Assembly: GCA_964400885.1 (NCBI GenBank)
Contig: CAYNWH010000019.1
Location: 1-17,591 of the forward strand
DNA: 17,591 nucleotides
Direction of reading: 5' to 3'
Source: CAYNWH01 sp964400885
GTDB lineage: Bacteria > Patescibacteriota > Patescibacteriia > CAIXNZ01
The position numbers and the translations under genes are program-made. Below the pieces are notes generated by a model. It did not search any database. It was not told where the DNA came from and saw only the letters and a list, made by a program, of their open reading frames with translations. Below are positions 7,031 to 13,549 of this stretch, in pieces (the first letter of the stretch is position 1; each line of letters begins with the position of its first letter).

Positions 7031-7059
7031 TTTTTATATCAGGCAAATTGTGGTATAAT
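7031..7059 (+). promoter_or_regulatory. Extended -10 promoter for the corA-pduL-ackA run
   Basis: TGGTATAAT (7051-7059) is a perfect -10 hexamer with the extended TG element. The -35 position (7031-7036, TTTTTA) matches poorly, as is common for extended -10 promoters. Transcription would start near 7066, about 60 bases before the corA ATG. It is divergent from the sigma operon promoter, with the two -35 regions only 8 bp apart. Confidence 0.7.
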
Positions 7060-7084
7060 AAATTTACAATTATTTAGCTGTTTT

Positions 7085-7109
7085 TAAGGTCGTTTTTATT
7101 CCGGCCTAA
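7085..7109 (+). promoter_or_regulatory. Hairpin in the corA leader
   Basis: AGGTCG (7087-7092) pairs with CGGCCT (7102-7107), including one G-U pair, around a 9-base loop. The T-rich stretch ATTTTAACTTTTT follows and ends just before the start codon. It could be a weak attenuator or a structure that affects translation. It does not resemble the known magnesium riboswitches (M-box, ykoK), and its stem is short. Confidence 0.3.
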
Positions 7110-7125
7110 TTTTAACTTTTTGCTT

Positions 7126-8046
7126 ATGGCCAGGAAAATTATAAAATTCAATAATCTTACCTGGGTAAATATTGATGATTTTAACCAGGCAGAACGAGAT
7201 TTTCTAAAAGCAGAATACAAATTTCATCCTTTGGACATGAAAGACTGCTTTGAACTGGAACAAAATCCCAAATTGGATGTCTACGAGAATTATATTTTTT
7301 TAATTTTGCATTTTCCTCAATTTAATAAATCTTTAAACCGTATTAGTTTTGATCCGATTGCTGTTTTTCTAGGTAAAGATTTTGTGATTACTATCCATCG
7401 CAAATTTAAAAAAATGAAAAAGATTTTTTATCTTTGCCAGCAAAATACCAAAATAAAAAAAGACTTTTTGGATTATGGGTCTGATTATGCGCTTTATAAA
7501 TTAATTCATTATTTTTTATCTGAAAGCAGCGAGCCTATTGTCAATAGCCTAAAAAAAAGAATTAAAGATATTGAGGTGGCTATTTATGAAGATAAAAGAC
7601 GTAAAAAGTCAGTCAAAGCAATTGCTGTAGTAAGAAGGAATATTTTAAATTTGCGCAGTATTCTTGAGCCTCAAAAATTTGTTTTAAAAAGTTTATCATT
7701 ATTAAATAGGCCAGAAATAATTAATCCTGATCTAAAGGTTTATTTTGATGATATTAACGATTATATTGATAGAGTTTGGATGATTACTTCCAATCATAAG
7801 GAATTGCTCGATGGTTTAAATGAAACTAATGAATCATTGATTTCATATCAGACAAATCAGATTATTACTACCCTGACTGTGATTTCTGTTGCTCTTTTGC
7901 CATTGACTTTGTTTTCTAGTATTTATGGCATGAATATTCCATTGCCTTTTGCACGTCAGCCCGGCATTGTCTGGTTTATTTACATTGCTATTTCTCTTGC
8001 TATTTTATTAACGCTTTTATATCTAAATAAAAAAAATAAAATTTAA
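7126..8046 (+). CDS. corA: CorA-type magnesium/divalent cation transporter, 306 aa
   Basis: CorA proteins form pentameric channels for Mg2+ (or Co2+/Ni2+) in the cytoplasmic membrane. The large N-terminal cytoplasmic domain (about 1-235) is alpha/beta, then mostly helical and highly charged. Two C-terminal membrane helices follow (about 247-267 and 281-300). The signature YGMN at 267-270 ends the first helix and forms the selectivity filter. The protein ends in a basic NKKNKI tail, as expected for cytoplasmic ends. The frame can be extended two codons to a TTG at 7120, but I chose the ATG at 7126 (MARKIIKFNN). The gene is the first of the plus-strand run, and only 4 bp separate its stop from pduL. 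Confidence 0.95.
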   Translation: MARKIIKFNNLTWVNIDDFNQAERDFLKAEYKFHPLDMKDCFELEQNPKLDVYENYIFLILHFPQFNKSLNRISFDPIAVFLGKDFVITIHRKFKKMKKIFYLCQQNTKIKKDFLDYGSDYALYKLIHYFLSESSEPIVNSLKKRIKDIEVAIYEDKRRKKSVKAIAVVRRNILNLRSILEPQKFVLKSLSLLNRPEIINPDLKVYFDDINDYIDRVWMITSNHKELLDGLNETNESLISYQTNQIITTLTVISVALLPLTLFSSIYGMNIPLPFARQPGIVWFIYIAISLAILLTLLYLNKKNKI

Positions 8047-8050
8047 TCTT

Positions 8051-8617
8051 ATGTCTCAAGTCCCCGTTGAAGTTTCCGCCCGCCATTGCCATTTGACGGC
8101 TAAAGATATAAATAAGTTATTTGGCAAAGGCTACAAATTAAAGATTTTAAAAATGGTTTCCCAACCAGGCCAATGGGCTTCAAAAGAAGAGATTAAAATT
8201 AAAGGCCCCAAAGGTGAATTAGCTTTGCGTATTGTTGGACCAGTACGCTCAAAAACTCAGGTAGAATTATCCGTAACCGAATGTTATCGGTTGGGTATTA
8301 AGCCGGTTTTACGGGTTTCTGGCGACCATCATGGCACGCCAAGTGCTGTTTTAATCGGTCCTAAAGGCAGGGTTACAATTAAACAGGGAGTGATGGTGGC
8401 GCAGCGGCATGTGCATTTAGCGCCATCCGAAGCTAAGCAATTAAAAGTTAAGCCTGGTCAATTCGTTTCAGTGAAAGTGAAAGGTCCGCGCGCTTTGACT
8501 TTTAGCCAGGTTATTATCCGTTCAGGCGAAGGCCATAAGAAATCTTTTCAGATTGATACTGATGAAGGCAATGCCTGCGGCTGGACTCCGGGCATGAAAG
8601 GTGAGTTGTTAAAATAA
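8051..8617 (+). CDS. pduL: PduL-type phosphate acyltransferase, 188 aa
   Basis: PduL enzymes interconvert acyl-CoA and acyl-phosphate using two bound metal ions, and are unrelated to the Pta family. Two PTAC repeats are visible. The first has SARHCHLT (9-16), SQPGQWASKEEI (37-48) and GPVRSKTQVELS (63-74). The second has AQRHVHLAPSEA (118-129) and IDTDEGNACGW (168-178). Expected ligands His12, His14, Glu72, His120 and His122 and the phosphate-contact Arg66 are present. The usual His before IDTDEANA is Gln167. No N-terminal shell-targeting peptide and no microcompartment genes are seen, so it is a soluble housekeeping version. With ackA about 670 bp downstream it would make acetyl-phosphate from acetyl-CoA for ATP synthesis. 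The Gln change could alter metal use or activity. Confidence 0.93.
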   Translation: MSQVPVEVSARHCHLTAKDINKLFGKGYKLKILKMVSQPGQWASKEEIKIKGPKGELALRIVGPVRSKTQVELSVTECYRLGIKPVLRVSGDHHGTPSAVLIGPKGRVTIKQGVMVAQRHVHLAPSEAKQLKVKPGQFVSVKVKGPRALTFSQVIIRSGEGHKKSFQIDTDEGNACGWTPGMKGELLK

Positions 8618-8643
8618 TATTTTAACCAATAATTAATAATCAT

Positions 8644-9237
8644 ATGGCAGATAAATATGCAAAAGTAAAAGTCTTATTAATCGGCTATTTTAAATGGCTT
8701 GGTTTGGGCAGGGAAGAATTTAAAGCCAGCTCAACTGTAACCTTAATCCAGGATAATGGCACAAATATTTTAGTTGATACAGGCAATCAGGAAGTTGAAA
8801 AAAAATTAATTGCTGCCCTAAAAAAACAAAATTTAGATGTAGATGATATTGATTATATAATTTTGACGCATCATCACCTTGACCACACAGCTAATAAACA
8901 TTTGTTTAAAAATGCAATTATTACAGACTGGCTGACCAGCTATAAAAAAAATAAATTCCTTGTTGATTTTGATATTATTAATAAAGGTAAAAATATTATT
9001 ACACCGAATGTGTACATAAAAAGCACACCTGGTCATGCTCTAGATGAGGGTAGTGTGATTGTTAAGGCTAAGGACGGAATAATCGCTATTGCCGGAGATT
9101 TATTTTTTAATGACCAGACTGAAAGAAATATCTTTATCCATGATAAGAAAGATTTTGAAAGAAGCCGGAAGGAGATTTTAAAATTGGCTGATTATATAAT
9201 ACCTGGGCATGGAGGAATGTTTAGAGTAAAGAAATAA
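8644..9237 (+). CDS. MBLAC1-like metallo-beta-lactamase-fold hydrolase, 197 aa
   Basis: This is a small soluble hydrolase of the metallo-beta-lactamase fold. The full metal-binding set is visible: HHHLDH (76-81, the HxHxDH motif), STPGH (His131), AGDLFF (Asp152) and IPGHG (His189). The N-terminal IGYFKWLG, the LVDTG strand and the AGDLFFND segment resemble the MBLAC1 group more than glyoxalase II or beta-lactamases, an assignment made by eye. The protein lacks extra domains. It starts 26 bp after pduL and ends 48 bp before ackA. Its position between the two steps of acetate formation hints at an acyl-thioester or acyl-phosphate substrate, or a salvage role. This is inference only, because the family covers many substrates. 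Confidence 0.88.
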   Translation: MADKYAKVKVLLIGYFKWLGLGREEFKASSTVTLIQDNGTNILVDTGNQEVEKKLIAALKKQNLDVDDIDYIILTHHHLDHTANKHLFKNAIITDWLTSYKKNKFLVDFDIINKGKNIITPNVYIKSTPGHALDEGSVIVKAKDGIIAIAGDLFFNDQTERNIFIHDKKDFERSRKEILKLADYIIPGHGGMFRVKK

Positions 9238-9242
9238 TGAAA

Positions 9243-9265
9243 GTTATTAGTCATTAGTTATTGGC
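9243..9265 (+). repeat. Spacer repeat of the ATTAGTTATT type
   Basis: GTTATTAGTCATTAGTTATT followed by GGC lies in the 48-bp spacer before ackA. It closely matches, in the direction of transcription, the spacer at 1386-1456 and is related to those at 10412-10447 and 15421-15449. Confidence 0.5.
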
Positions 9266-9285
9266 TTCTTAATTTTATTAAGAGT

Positions 9286-10419
9286 ATGCAAAAAAAATAC
9301 ATTCTAGTCATTAATGCTGGTTCAGCAACTTTGAAATTTAAAATATTTGAAGCTGCTGATTTAAAATTGGTCAGAGAAGGTATTGTCGAACGCATTGGCT
9401 TGATGAATTCATTTATTAGGATTGGTGAAAAAAAAGAAATTTATGAAGTGGAAAATCATGAAGAAGCTTTTCAATTAGTCATAAGAAAAATAGAAGATTT
9501 ATGCAAAAATATTATTTTAGTCGGTCATCGGGTAGTTCATGGCGGAGAAGATTTTACTGCGCCGATTAGGATTACTAAAAAAATATTTAATAAGCTTAAA
9601 AAATATAATAAATTGGCGCCTTTGCATAATCCTGTCAATTTAAGCTGTATCAAAGCGAGTGATAAATATTTAAAAGAAGTACCTGATGTGGCTGTATTTG
9701 ATACAGCTTTTTATCAGACATTGCCGCCCCATGCCTATATTTATGCTATACCCTTAAAATATTATCAGCGCAATAAAATACGTCGCTATGGCTTCCATGG
9801 TATTTCTCACCAGTATATGGCAGAAAAAGCTGCTTTGCTGCTTAAAAAAGCCTTAAAGCAAGTTAATCTAATTACTTGTCATTTGGGTTCTGGTTGCAGT
9901 ATTACAGCCATTAAAAAGGGTCAGGCCATTGATACATCCATGGGTTTTACTCCTCTAGAAGGTTTAGTCATGTCAACTAGAAGCGGCAGTATTGATCCAG
10001 CTATTCCTTTATACCTGATGCGTAAATTTAAAATGAAAGAAGAGGAAGTTAATGATTTATTAAATAAACGTTCTGGTCTTTTTGGTTTGAGCGGCTCTAT
10101 GGACATGAGAGAAATTTTGGTTAAAGCTGGTTATGAAGTATCAGGCTTTCAATTAAAAACCAAGGCGACTAAAAGGGAAAAGGAAATTGCTAAGTTGACA
10201 TTAGAGATTTTTATTTATAATATTAAAAAGTATATAGGCGCTTATGCCGCTATTTTAGGCAGAGTTGATAGCTTGGTTTTTTCCGGCGGCATTGGCGAGC
10301 GCAGTCCAATTATTCGTCGTTTAATATTAAAGGATTTTCCTAAACTAAAGAATTTAGTTATTCCGGCGAATGAAGAGCTAATGATTGCTATTCAGGCTAA
10401 AAAGGCGGTTGGTTATTAG
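9286..10419 (+). CDS. ackA: Acetate kinase, 377 aa
   Basis: The enzyme converts acetyl-phosphate and ADP to acetate and ATP (reversibly) in the cytoplasm. The ASKHA fold motifs are in order: VINAGSATLKF (8-18, phosphate 1), HRVVHGGEDF (81-90) containing the catalytic Arg, FDTAFYQTLP (138-147) with the catalytic Asp, RYGFHGISH (167-175), HLGSGCSI (199-206), STRSGSIDP (230-238) with the second Arg, FSGGIGERSP (332-341), and the C-terminal ANEELMIA (361-368) with the conserved Glu. All catalytic residues seem present. At 377 residues it is slightly shorter than the usual 395-405, from small loop deletions. Its stop codon lies inside a spacer repeat. With pduL it forms a substrate-level phosphorylation module. 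A fermentative lifestyle without respiration would fit this, but the window cannot show it. Confidence 0.96.
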   Translation: MQKKYILVINAGSATLKFKIFEAADLKLVREGIVERIGLMNSFIRIGEKKEIYEVENHEEAFQLVIRKIEDLCKNIILVGHRVVHGGEDFTAPIRITKKIFNKLKKYNKLAPLHNPVNLSCIKASDKYLKEVPDVAVFDTAFYQTLPPHAYIYAIPLKYYQRNKIRRYGFHGISHQYMAEKAALLLKKALKQVNLITCHLGSGCSITAIKKGQAIDTSMGFTPLEGLVMSTRSGSIDPAIPLYLMRKFKMKEEEVNDLLNKRSGLFGLSGSMDMREILVKAGYEVSGFQLKTKATKREKEIAKLTLEIFIYNIKKYIGAYAAILGRVDSLVFSGGIGERSPIIRRLILKDFPKLKNLVIPANEELMIAIQAKKAVGY

Positions 10420-10447
10420 TTATTATGTCATTAGTGAGTGGTTATTT
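10412..10447 (+). repeat. Spacer repeat overlapping the ackA stop codon
   Basis: GTTATTAGTTATTATGTCAT followed by TAGTGAGTGGTTATT includes the TAG stop of ackA. It belongs to the same low-complexity family as the spacers at 9243-9265 and 15421-15449. Confidence 0.45.
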
Positions 10448-10473
10448 TTTATTTATAACTAATTTTTAAATAA

Positions 10474-11370
10474 ATGAAAGTAGATAATAAAAACAGGAAA
10501 GCTATATTTGGCAAATGTTTAATTACTGTTGGTTTAATTGTTTTTGTCAGCGGTTTATTTTTACCATCAATTCATTCTGCCCTAGCTCAAAGTGCCCAGC
10601 GCTGTGAAGTTGACGCTGAAACCGGAGCAACAGGCGCTTGCAATGCTCAAGGTTTAGAATTAGCTTCTTTATTGGAAAATCGAGGTTTAAGTTTTTCCTT
10701 AATTGTTATTGCTGGTTTGCTGGACGGCATTAACCCTTGCGCTATTGGTATGCTGATTTTACTTTTAGGGTATTTGTTAGTATTTGCGCATCGACCCAAA
10801 AGAATGGTGCCTATTGGTTTGATTTATGTTGTGACAGTTTTTATAACTTATTTTTTAATTGGTTTAATTTTTTCCCATCTTATTTACAATCTTTTGGCAT
10901 GGCCTCTTTATCAGGCAGTTAGTCATATTATTAAATATGTGATTGTGGTTTTGATCTGGCTGGCTGCTTTAATTAATATTAAAGATGTCTTTTTTTACGG
11001 CAAATGGTTTAGTTTGGGCGTCAGCAAAGGGGAAGTGCCGGTTTTAATGCGTTTGATTAAAAAAGTTGACTGGCCAGCTACTATTTTATTAGGCATGGTT
11101 GTAACTATTTTTGAATTGCCTTGTTCCTTGCCTTTATATGTCGGTGCTATTGCTATTATGACCGAAGCCTTTAATTATTTCAAAACTATAGAATATCTGC
11201 TGGTCTATAACTTAATGTTTGTGACGCCTTTAATTATAGTCTTTGCAGTTTTAGTCAAAACCCATCACATTTTTGAAGCCAAAGATATTCAAGAACGATC
11301 TAATAAATGGATGAAACTGGCAATGGCAATTGCTCAAATTGCAATTGGCATCGGTCTCCTTTTAATTTAA
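10474..11370 (+). CDS. CcdA/DsbD-type thiol-disulfide membrane transporter, 298 aa
   Basis: Proteins of this family carry reducing power across the membrane for extracytoplasmic thiol proteins. A likely signal sequence or first helix (about 14-36) ends in SALAQS. About six further membrane segments follow (roughly 73-104, 111-136, 151-170, 203-226, 240-262 and 280-298). The two family cysteines are in place: DGINPCAIG (Cys89) in the first core helix and ELPCSLP (Cys217) in the fourth. This matches the G-x-x-PC and PC-x-x-P pattern of CcdA. An unusual feature is a pair of extra cysteines, Cys44 and Cys56, just after the signal region; they could accept the electrons directly. No thioredoxin-like partner is encoded nearby. 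The gene lies 54 bp after ackA and 55 bp before murJ. Confidence 0.85.
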   Translation: MKVDNKNRKAIFGKCLITVGLIVFVSGLFLPSIHSALAQSAQRCEVDAETGATGACNAQGLELASLLENRGLSFSLIVIAGLLDGINPCAIGMLILLLGYLLVFAHRPKRMVPIGLIYVVTVFITYFLIGLIFSHLIYNLLAWPLYQAVSHIIKYVIVVLIWLAALINIKDVFFYGKWFSLGVSKGEVPVLMRLIKKVDWPATILLGMVVTIFELPCSLPLYVGAIAIMTEAFNYFKTIEYLLVYNLMFVTPLIIVFAVLVKTHHIFEAKDIQERSNKWMKLAMAIAQIAIGIGLLLI

Positions 11371-11425
11371 GATTAGAAAATAAAAGTTTAAAATTGCATT
11401 TAAAATGTAAAATTTTTGTATTTTT

Positions 11426-13075
11426 ATGATAAAGCGATTGTTAAATGGACAATCAAAAACAATTACTTCAGCAGCAATTATAATTGGAGCGGCTTCTTTA
11501 GCAAGTCGTTTTTTAGGTGTTATCAGAGACAGAATTTTAGCCGGTGAATTTGGCGCTGGTGATGTCTTGGATACTTATTATGCAGCTTTTCGCGTGCCAG
11601 ATTTAGTTTTCAATTTATTAGTCTTGGGCGCTCTTTCTGCTGGTTTTATTCCGATTTTTACTCAATATTTGCAAGGTGATAATAAGGAAAAAGCCTGGCA
11701 TTTAGCTAATGAAATTATTAATGTTTTGCTGATTAGTTTATTAGTCATTTGCAGCGTTTTTTTTATTTTTGCGCCGCAATTAATGCAATTGATTACACCA
11801 GGGTTTGATGCAGAAAAAATAAAGTTAACTGTTGCTTTAACCAGAATTATGTTTTTGAGCCCCTTGCTTTTAGGCATTAGTTCGGTTTTTGGCGGCATTT
11901 TGCAGTCATTTAAAAGATTCTTAGTATATTCTTTAGCGCCGATTTTATATAATGTGGGCATTATTATTGGCGCTTTAGTTTTAGTTAAATTCTGGGGCAT
12001 TTATGGCTTGGCCTGGGGTGTGATTTTAGGCGCTTTGATGCATTTGCTAATTCAGATTCCTACCTCAACTTATTTGGGCTTTCGTTACAAATGGATTTTT
12101 AGCTTAAAAGACGAAGGCTTGAAACGAATTTTTAAAATCATGGTGCCTAGGACTTTGACTCTGGGCATTACACAAATAAATTTAGTGGTCATTACTATTA
12201 TTGCTTCAACTTTGGCAGCTGGTTCTTTGGCGATTTTTAATCTAGCTAATAATCTGCAAATATTTCCAGTGGGGATTTTCGGCATCTCTTTTGCAATTGC
12301 AGCTTTCCCGACTTTATCAGCTTTGGCTCTGCGCCAAGATAAAAAAGAATTTATTGAAAGTTTTTCCAATACCACCAGAGAAATTTTATTTTTTATAATT
12401 CCAGCTTCAGCCTTGCTTTTAGTTTTACGGGCGCAAATAGTCCGCGTTATTTTAGGCACAGGCAATTTTACCTGGGAAGATACAGTATTAACTATTGATG
12501 CTCTGGCCATGTTTTCTATTTCTTTATTTGCCCAAGCCTTGATCCCGCTTTTGCTGCGCGGTTTTTATGCTTTTCAAAAAGCAACGACTCCTTTTATAAT
12601 AGGGCTATTTACAATTGGCGCTAATGTTGTTTTAAGCCTTATTTTAACCAGACCTTTTCAGTTCTGGGGCTATAATTTTGATCTGGGCGTAACTGGCTTG
12701 GCTTTGGCTTTTAGCTTGGCCAATATATTAGATTTTATAATCCTCTGGCTGTTTTTAAGAACAATGACTAAAAGTCTGGATGAAAAACGCATTATTTGGT
12801 CTGTTTTAAAAATTTCCTTGGCAACTTTAGCCATGGCCATAGTGACGCAGTTTATGAAATTTGGCATCGAACCATATTTTGGCACCACAACATTTGTCGG
12901 TATCTTTTTGCAGGGCTTAATTGCTGGCCTAGTAGGAATTGCGGTTTTTATTGTCGCTGGTTTGGCTTTACGCTCGCAAGAAATGTATACTTTTATTAAT
13001 TCTGTAAAACGCAGATTATTTAAAGAAAAAGCCAATTATCCCAAAATGGGTATTGACGAAAACGTAGAAATCTGA
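11426..13075 (+). CDS. murJ: MurJ/MviN lipid II flippase, 549 aa
   Basis: MurJ moves lipid-linked peptidoglycan precursors across the cytoplasmic membrane for wall synthesis. The sequence is strongly hydrophobic throughout, compatible with the usual 14 membrane helices of the MOP superfamily. The N-terminal signature SRFLGVIRDRILAGEFGAGD (27-46), followed by DTYYAAFRVPDLVFNLLVLG and then ALSAGFIPIF, is diagnostic. The Arg residues at 28, 34 and 56 correspond to residues known to be important in E. coli MurJ (R18, R24 and R52). The basic C-terminal tail (from about 525) is short and soluble. The presence of murJ means that the organism probably builds its own peptidoglycan. It follows the CcdA-type gene by 55 bp and is the last large gene of the plus-strand run. 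Confidence 0.96.
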   Translation: MIKRLLNGQSKTITSAAIIIGAASLASRFLGVIRDRILAGEFGAGDVLDTYYAAFRVPDLVFNLLVLGALSAGFIPIFTQYLQGDNKEKAWHLANEIINVLLISLLVICSVFFIFAPQLMQLITPGFDAEKIKLTVALTRIMFLSPLLLGISSVFGGILQSFKRFLVYSLAPILYNVGIIIGALVLVKFWGIYGLAWGVILGALMHLLIQIPTSTYLGFRYKWIFSLKDEGLKRIFKIMVPRTLTLGITQINLVVITIIASTLAAGSLAIFNLANNLQIFPVGIFGISFAIAAFPTLSALALRQDKKEFIESFSNTTREILFFIIPASALLLVLRAQIVRVILGTGNFTWEDTVLTIDALAMFSISLFAQALIPLLLRGFYAFQKATTPFIIGLFTIGANVVLSLILTRPFQFWGYNFDLGVTGLALAFSLANILDFIILWLFLRTMTKSLDEKRIIWSVLKISLATLAMAIVTQFMKFGIEPYFGTTTFVGIFLQGLIAGLVGIAVFIVAGLALRSQEMYTFINSVKRRLFKEKANYPKMGIDENVEI

Positions 13076-13112
13076 TAAATTGTATCTTAACTTGAGAAAA
13101 GGAGGAAAAAGC

Positions 13113-13244
13113 ATGAAGGAAAAGATCATTTTTATCTTATTGATCCCGTTTATTTTTGTGGCTGTTTTGATAGAAGATCTTTTTGAAGGGCCTGACGAAG
13201 ATGGAAACTGGGAGGTTCCTCAGAAAAATGAGGAAGCGAAATAG
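13113..13244 (+). CDS. Single-pass membrane peptide, 43 aa, with very strong ribosome site
   Basis: The frame begins MKEKIIFILLIPFIFVAVLI, one hydrophobic helix at residues 4-20, and continues with a very acidic tail EDLFEGPDEDGNWEVPQ and KNEEAK. The start has AAAGGAGGAAAAAGC directly before it, the best Shine-Dalgarno sequence in the window; most neighbours have none. A terminator follows 50 bp after the stop. That translation signal, with a sensible helix-plus-tail layout, makes a real gene likely in spite of its size. It starts 37 bp after murJ. The function is unknown. The orientation, helix first with an acidic tail, could suit regulation of a membrane protein such as MurJ, but nothing shows this directly. 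Confidence 0.7.
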   Translation: MKEKIIFILLIPFIFVAVLIEDLFEGPDEDGNWEVPQKNEEAK

Positions 13245-13293
13245 TTTAAAACCCAAGAAGCTGTTCCAGCCAAATTAATAATTTTTCAGGTTC

Positions 13294-13323
13294 AAAACCG
13301 GGCGTAGTTAGCTCGGTTTTTTT
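13294..13323 (+). terminator. Terminator of the corA-to-murJ run
   Basis: AAAACCGGGC pairs with GCTCGGTTTT around the loop GTAGTTA, with one G-T pair, and is followed by further Ts (seven in a row in all). It lies 50 bp after the 43-aa gene. It should end the long plus-strand transcript. Confidence 0.85.
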
Positions 13324-13336
13324 GATTTCCTAAAAA

Positions 13337-13398
13337 CGGGTAGCCGCGAATTTATTCGCGGCGCGAAATCGAGCGACGAATGAATTCATCGCTACCCG
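13337..13398. repeat. Pair of inverted REP-like palindromic units (62 bp)
   Basis: The element is bounded by CGGGTAGC (13337-13344) and its exact complement GCTACCCG (13391-13398). The left half contains a perfect 8-bp hairpin GCCGCGAA-TTTA-TTCGCGGC (13343-13362). The right half contains the palindrome ATGAATTCAT. Aligned head to head, the two halves share the first 8 bases and 15 of the next 21. This is the layout of a REP doublet, each unit with its own inner palindrome. Such units are usually spread by TnpA-REP/RAYT transposases. None is encoded in this window. The GC-rich, CG-rich sequence contrasts with the surroundings. Confidence 0.7.
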
Positions 13399-13407
13399 AG
13401 GGAGGAA

Positions 13408-13436
13408 TTGATTATTACAAATATTTTTGCTAGAAT
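13408..13436 (+). promoter_or_regulatory. Promoter upstream of the lepA relic and lepA
   Basis: TTGATT (13408-13413), 17 bases, then TAGAAT (13431-13436) with an extended TGC just before it. Transcription should start near 13443-13445, so it would begin at or next to the ATG of the truncated lepA copy, a leaderless arrangement. It probably also serves the intact lepA 105 bp downstream. Confidence 0.7.
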
Positions 13437-13444
13437 ATTCGTAT

Positions 13445-13510
13445 ATGAACCAGCAAAATATCAGAAATTTTTGTATTATTGAACATATCAATCATCCACC
13501 TTCGCTCTAG
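13445..13510 (+). pseudogene. Truncated second copy of the lepA 5' end
   Basis: The frame reads MNQQNIRNFCIIEHINH, then PPSL and a stop. The intact LepA 105 bp downstream begins MEQSLIRNFCIIAHIDH, followed by GKST. Twelve of the first 17 residues match, and about 35 of 51 bases. The likeness stops at codon 17, exactly before the GKST of the P-loop, where a GC-rich stretch (13496-13530) takes over. Many differences are silent (AGA for CGT, ATT for ATC), so this is an old or foreign copy, not a fresh duplication. It cannot encode a GTPase. The 21-residue peptide could still be made as a leader peptide. Confidence 0.75.
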
Positions 13511-13534
13511 GCTTCGGCGGCCAGGACTCAGAAT

Positions 13535-13540
13535 TATAAT
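13535..13540 (+). promoter_or_regulatory. Possible -10 element directly before lepA
   Basis: TATAAT sits 9 bases before the lepA ATG, the same distance as between the -10 at 13431-13436 and the relic ATG. No -35 is visible (CTTCGG at the expected place). If active it would give a leaderless lepA transcript; it may instead be a leftover of the duplicated promoter. Confidence 0.35.
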
Positions 13541-13549
13541 ATTTAATTT

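Noticed and set aside
12085..13035. Minus-strand frames opposite murJ
   Set aside because: They are basic, Lys/Ile-rich antisense shadows of membrane-protein codons, with no supporting signals.
13284..13323. Look-alike of tRNA arms (GGTTCAAAACC and GGGCGTAGTTAGCTCGG)
   Set aside because: The order is wrong for a tRNA (T-loop-like part first), there is no acceptor or anticodon stem, and the second part is fully explained by the terminator stem.
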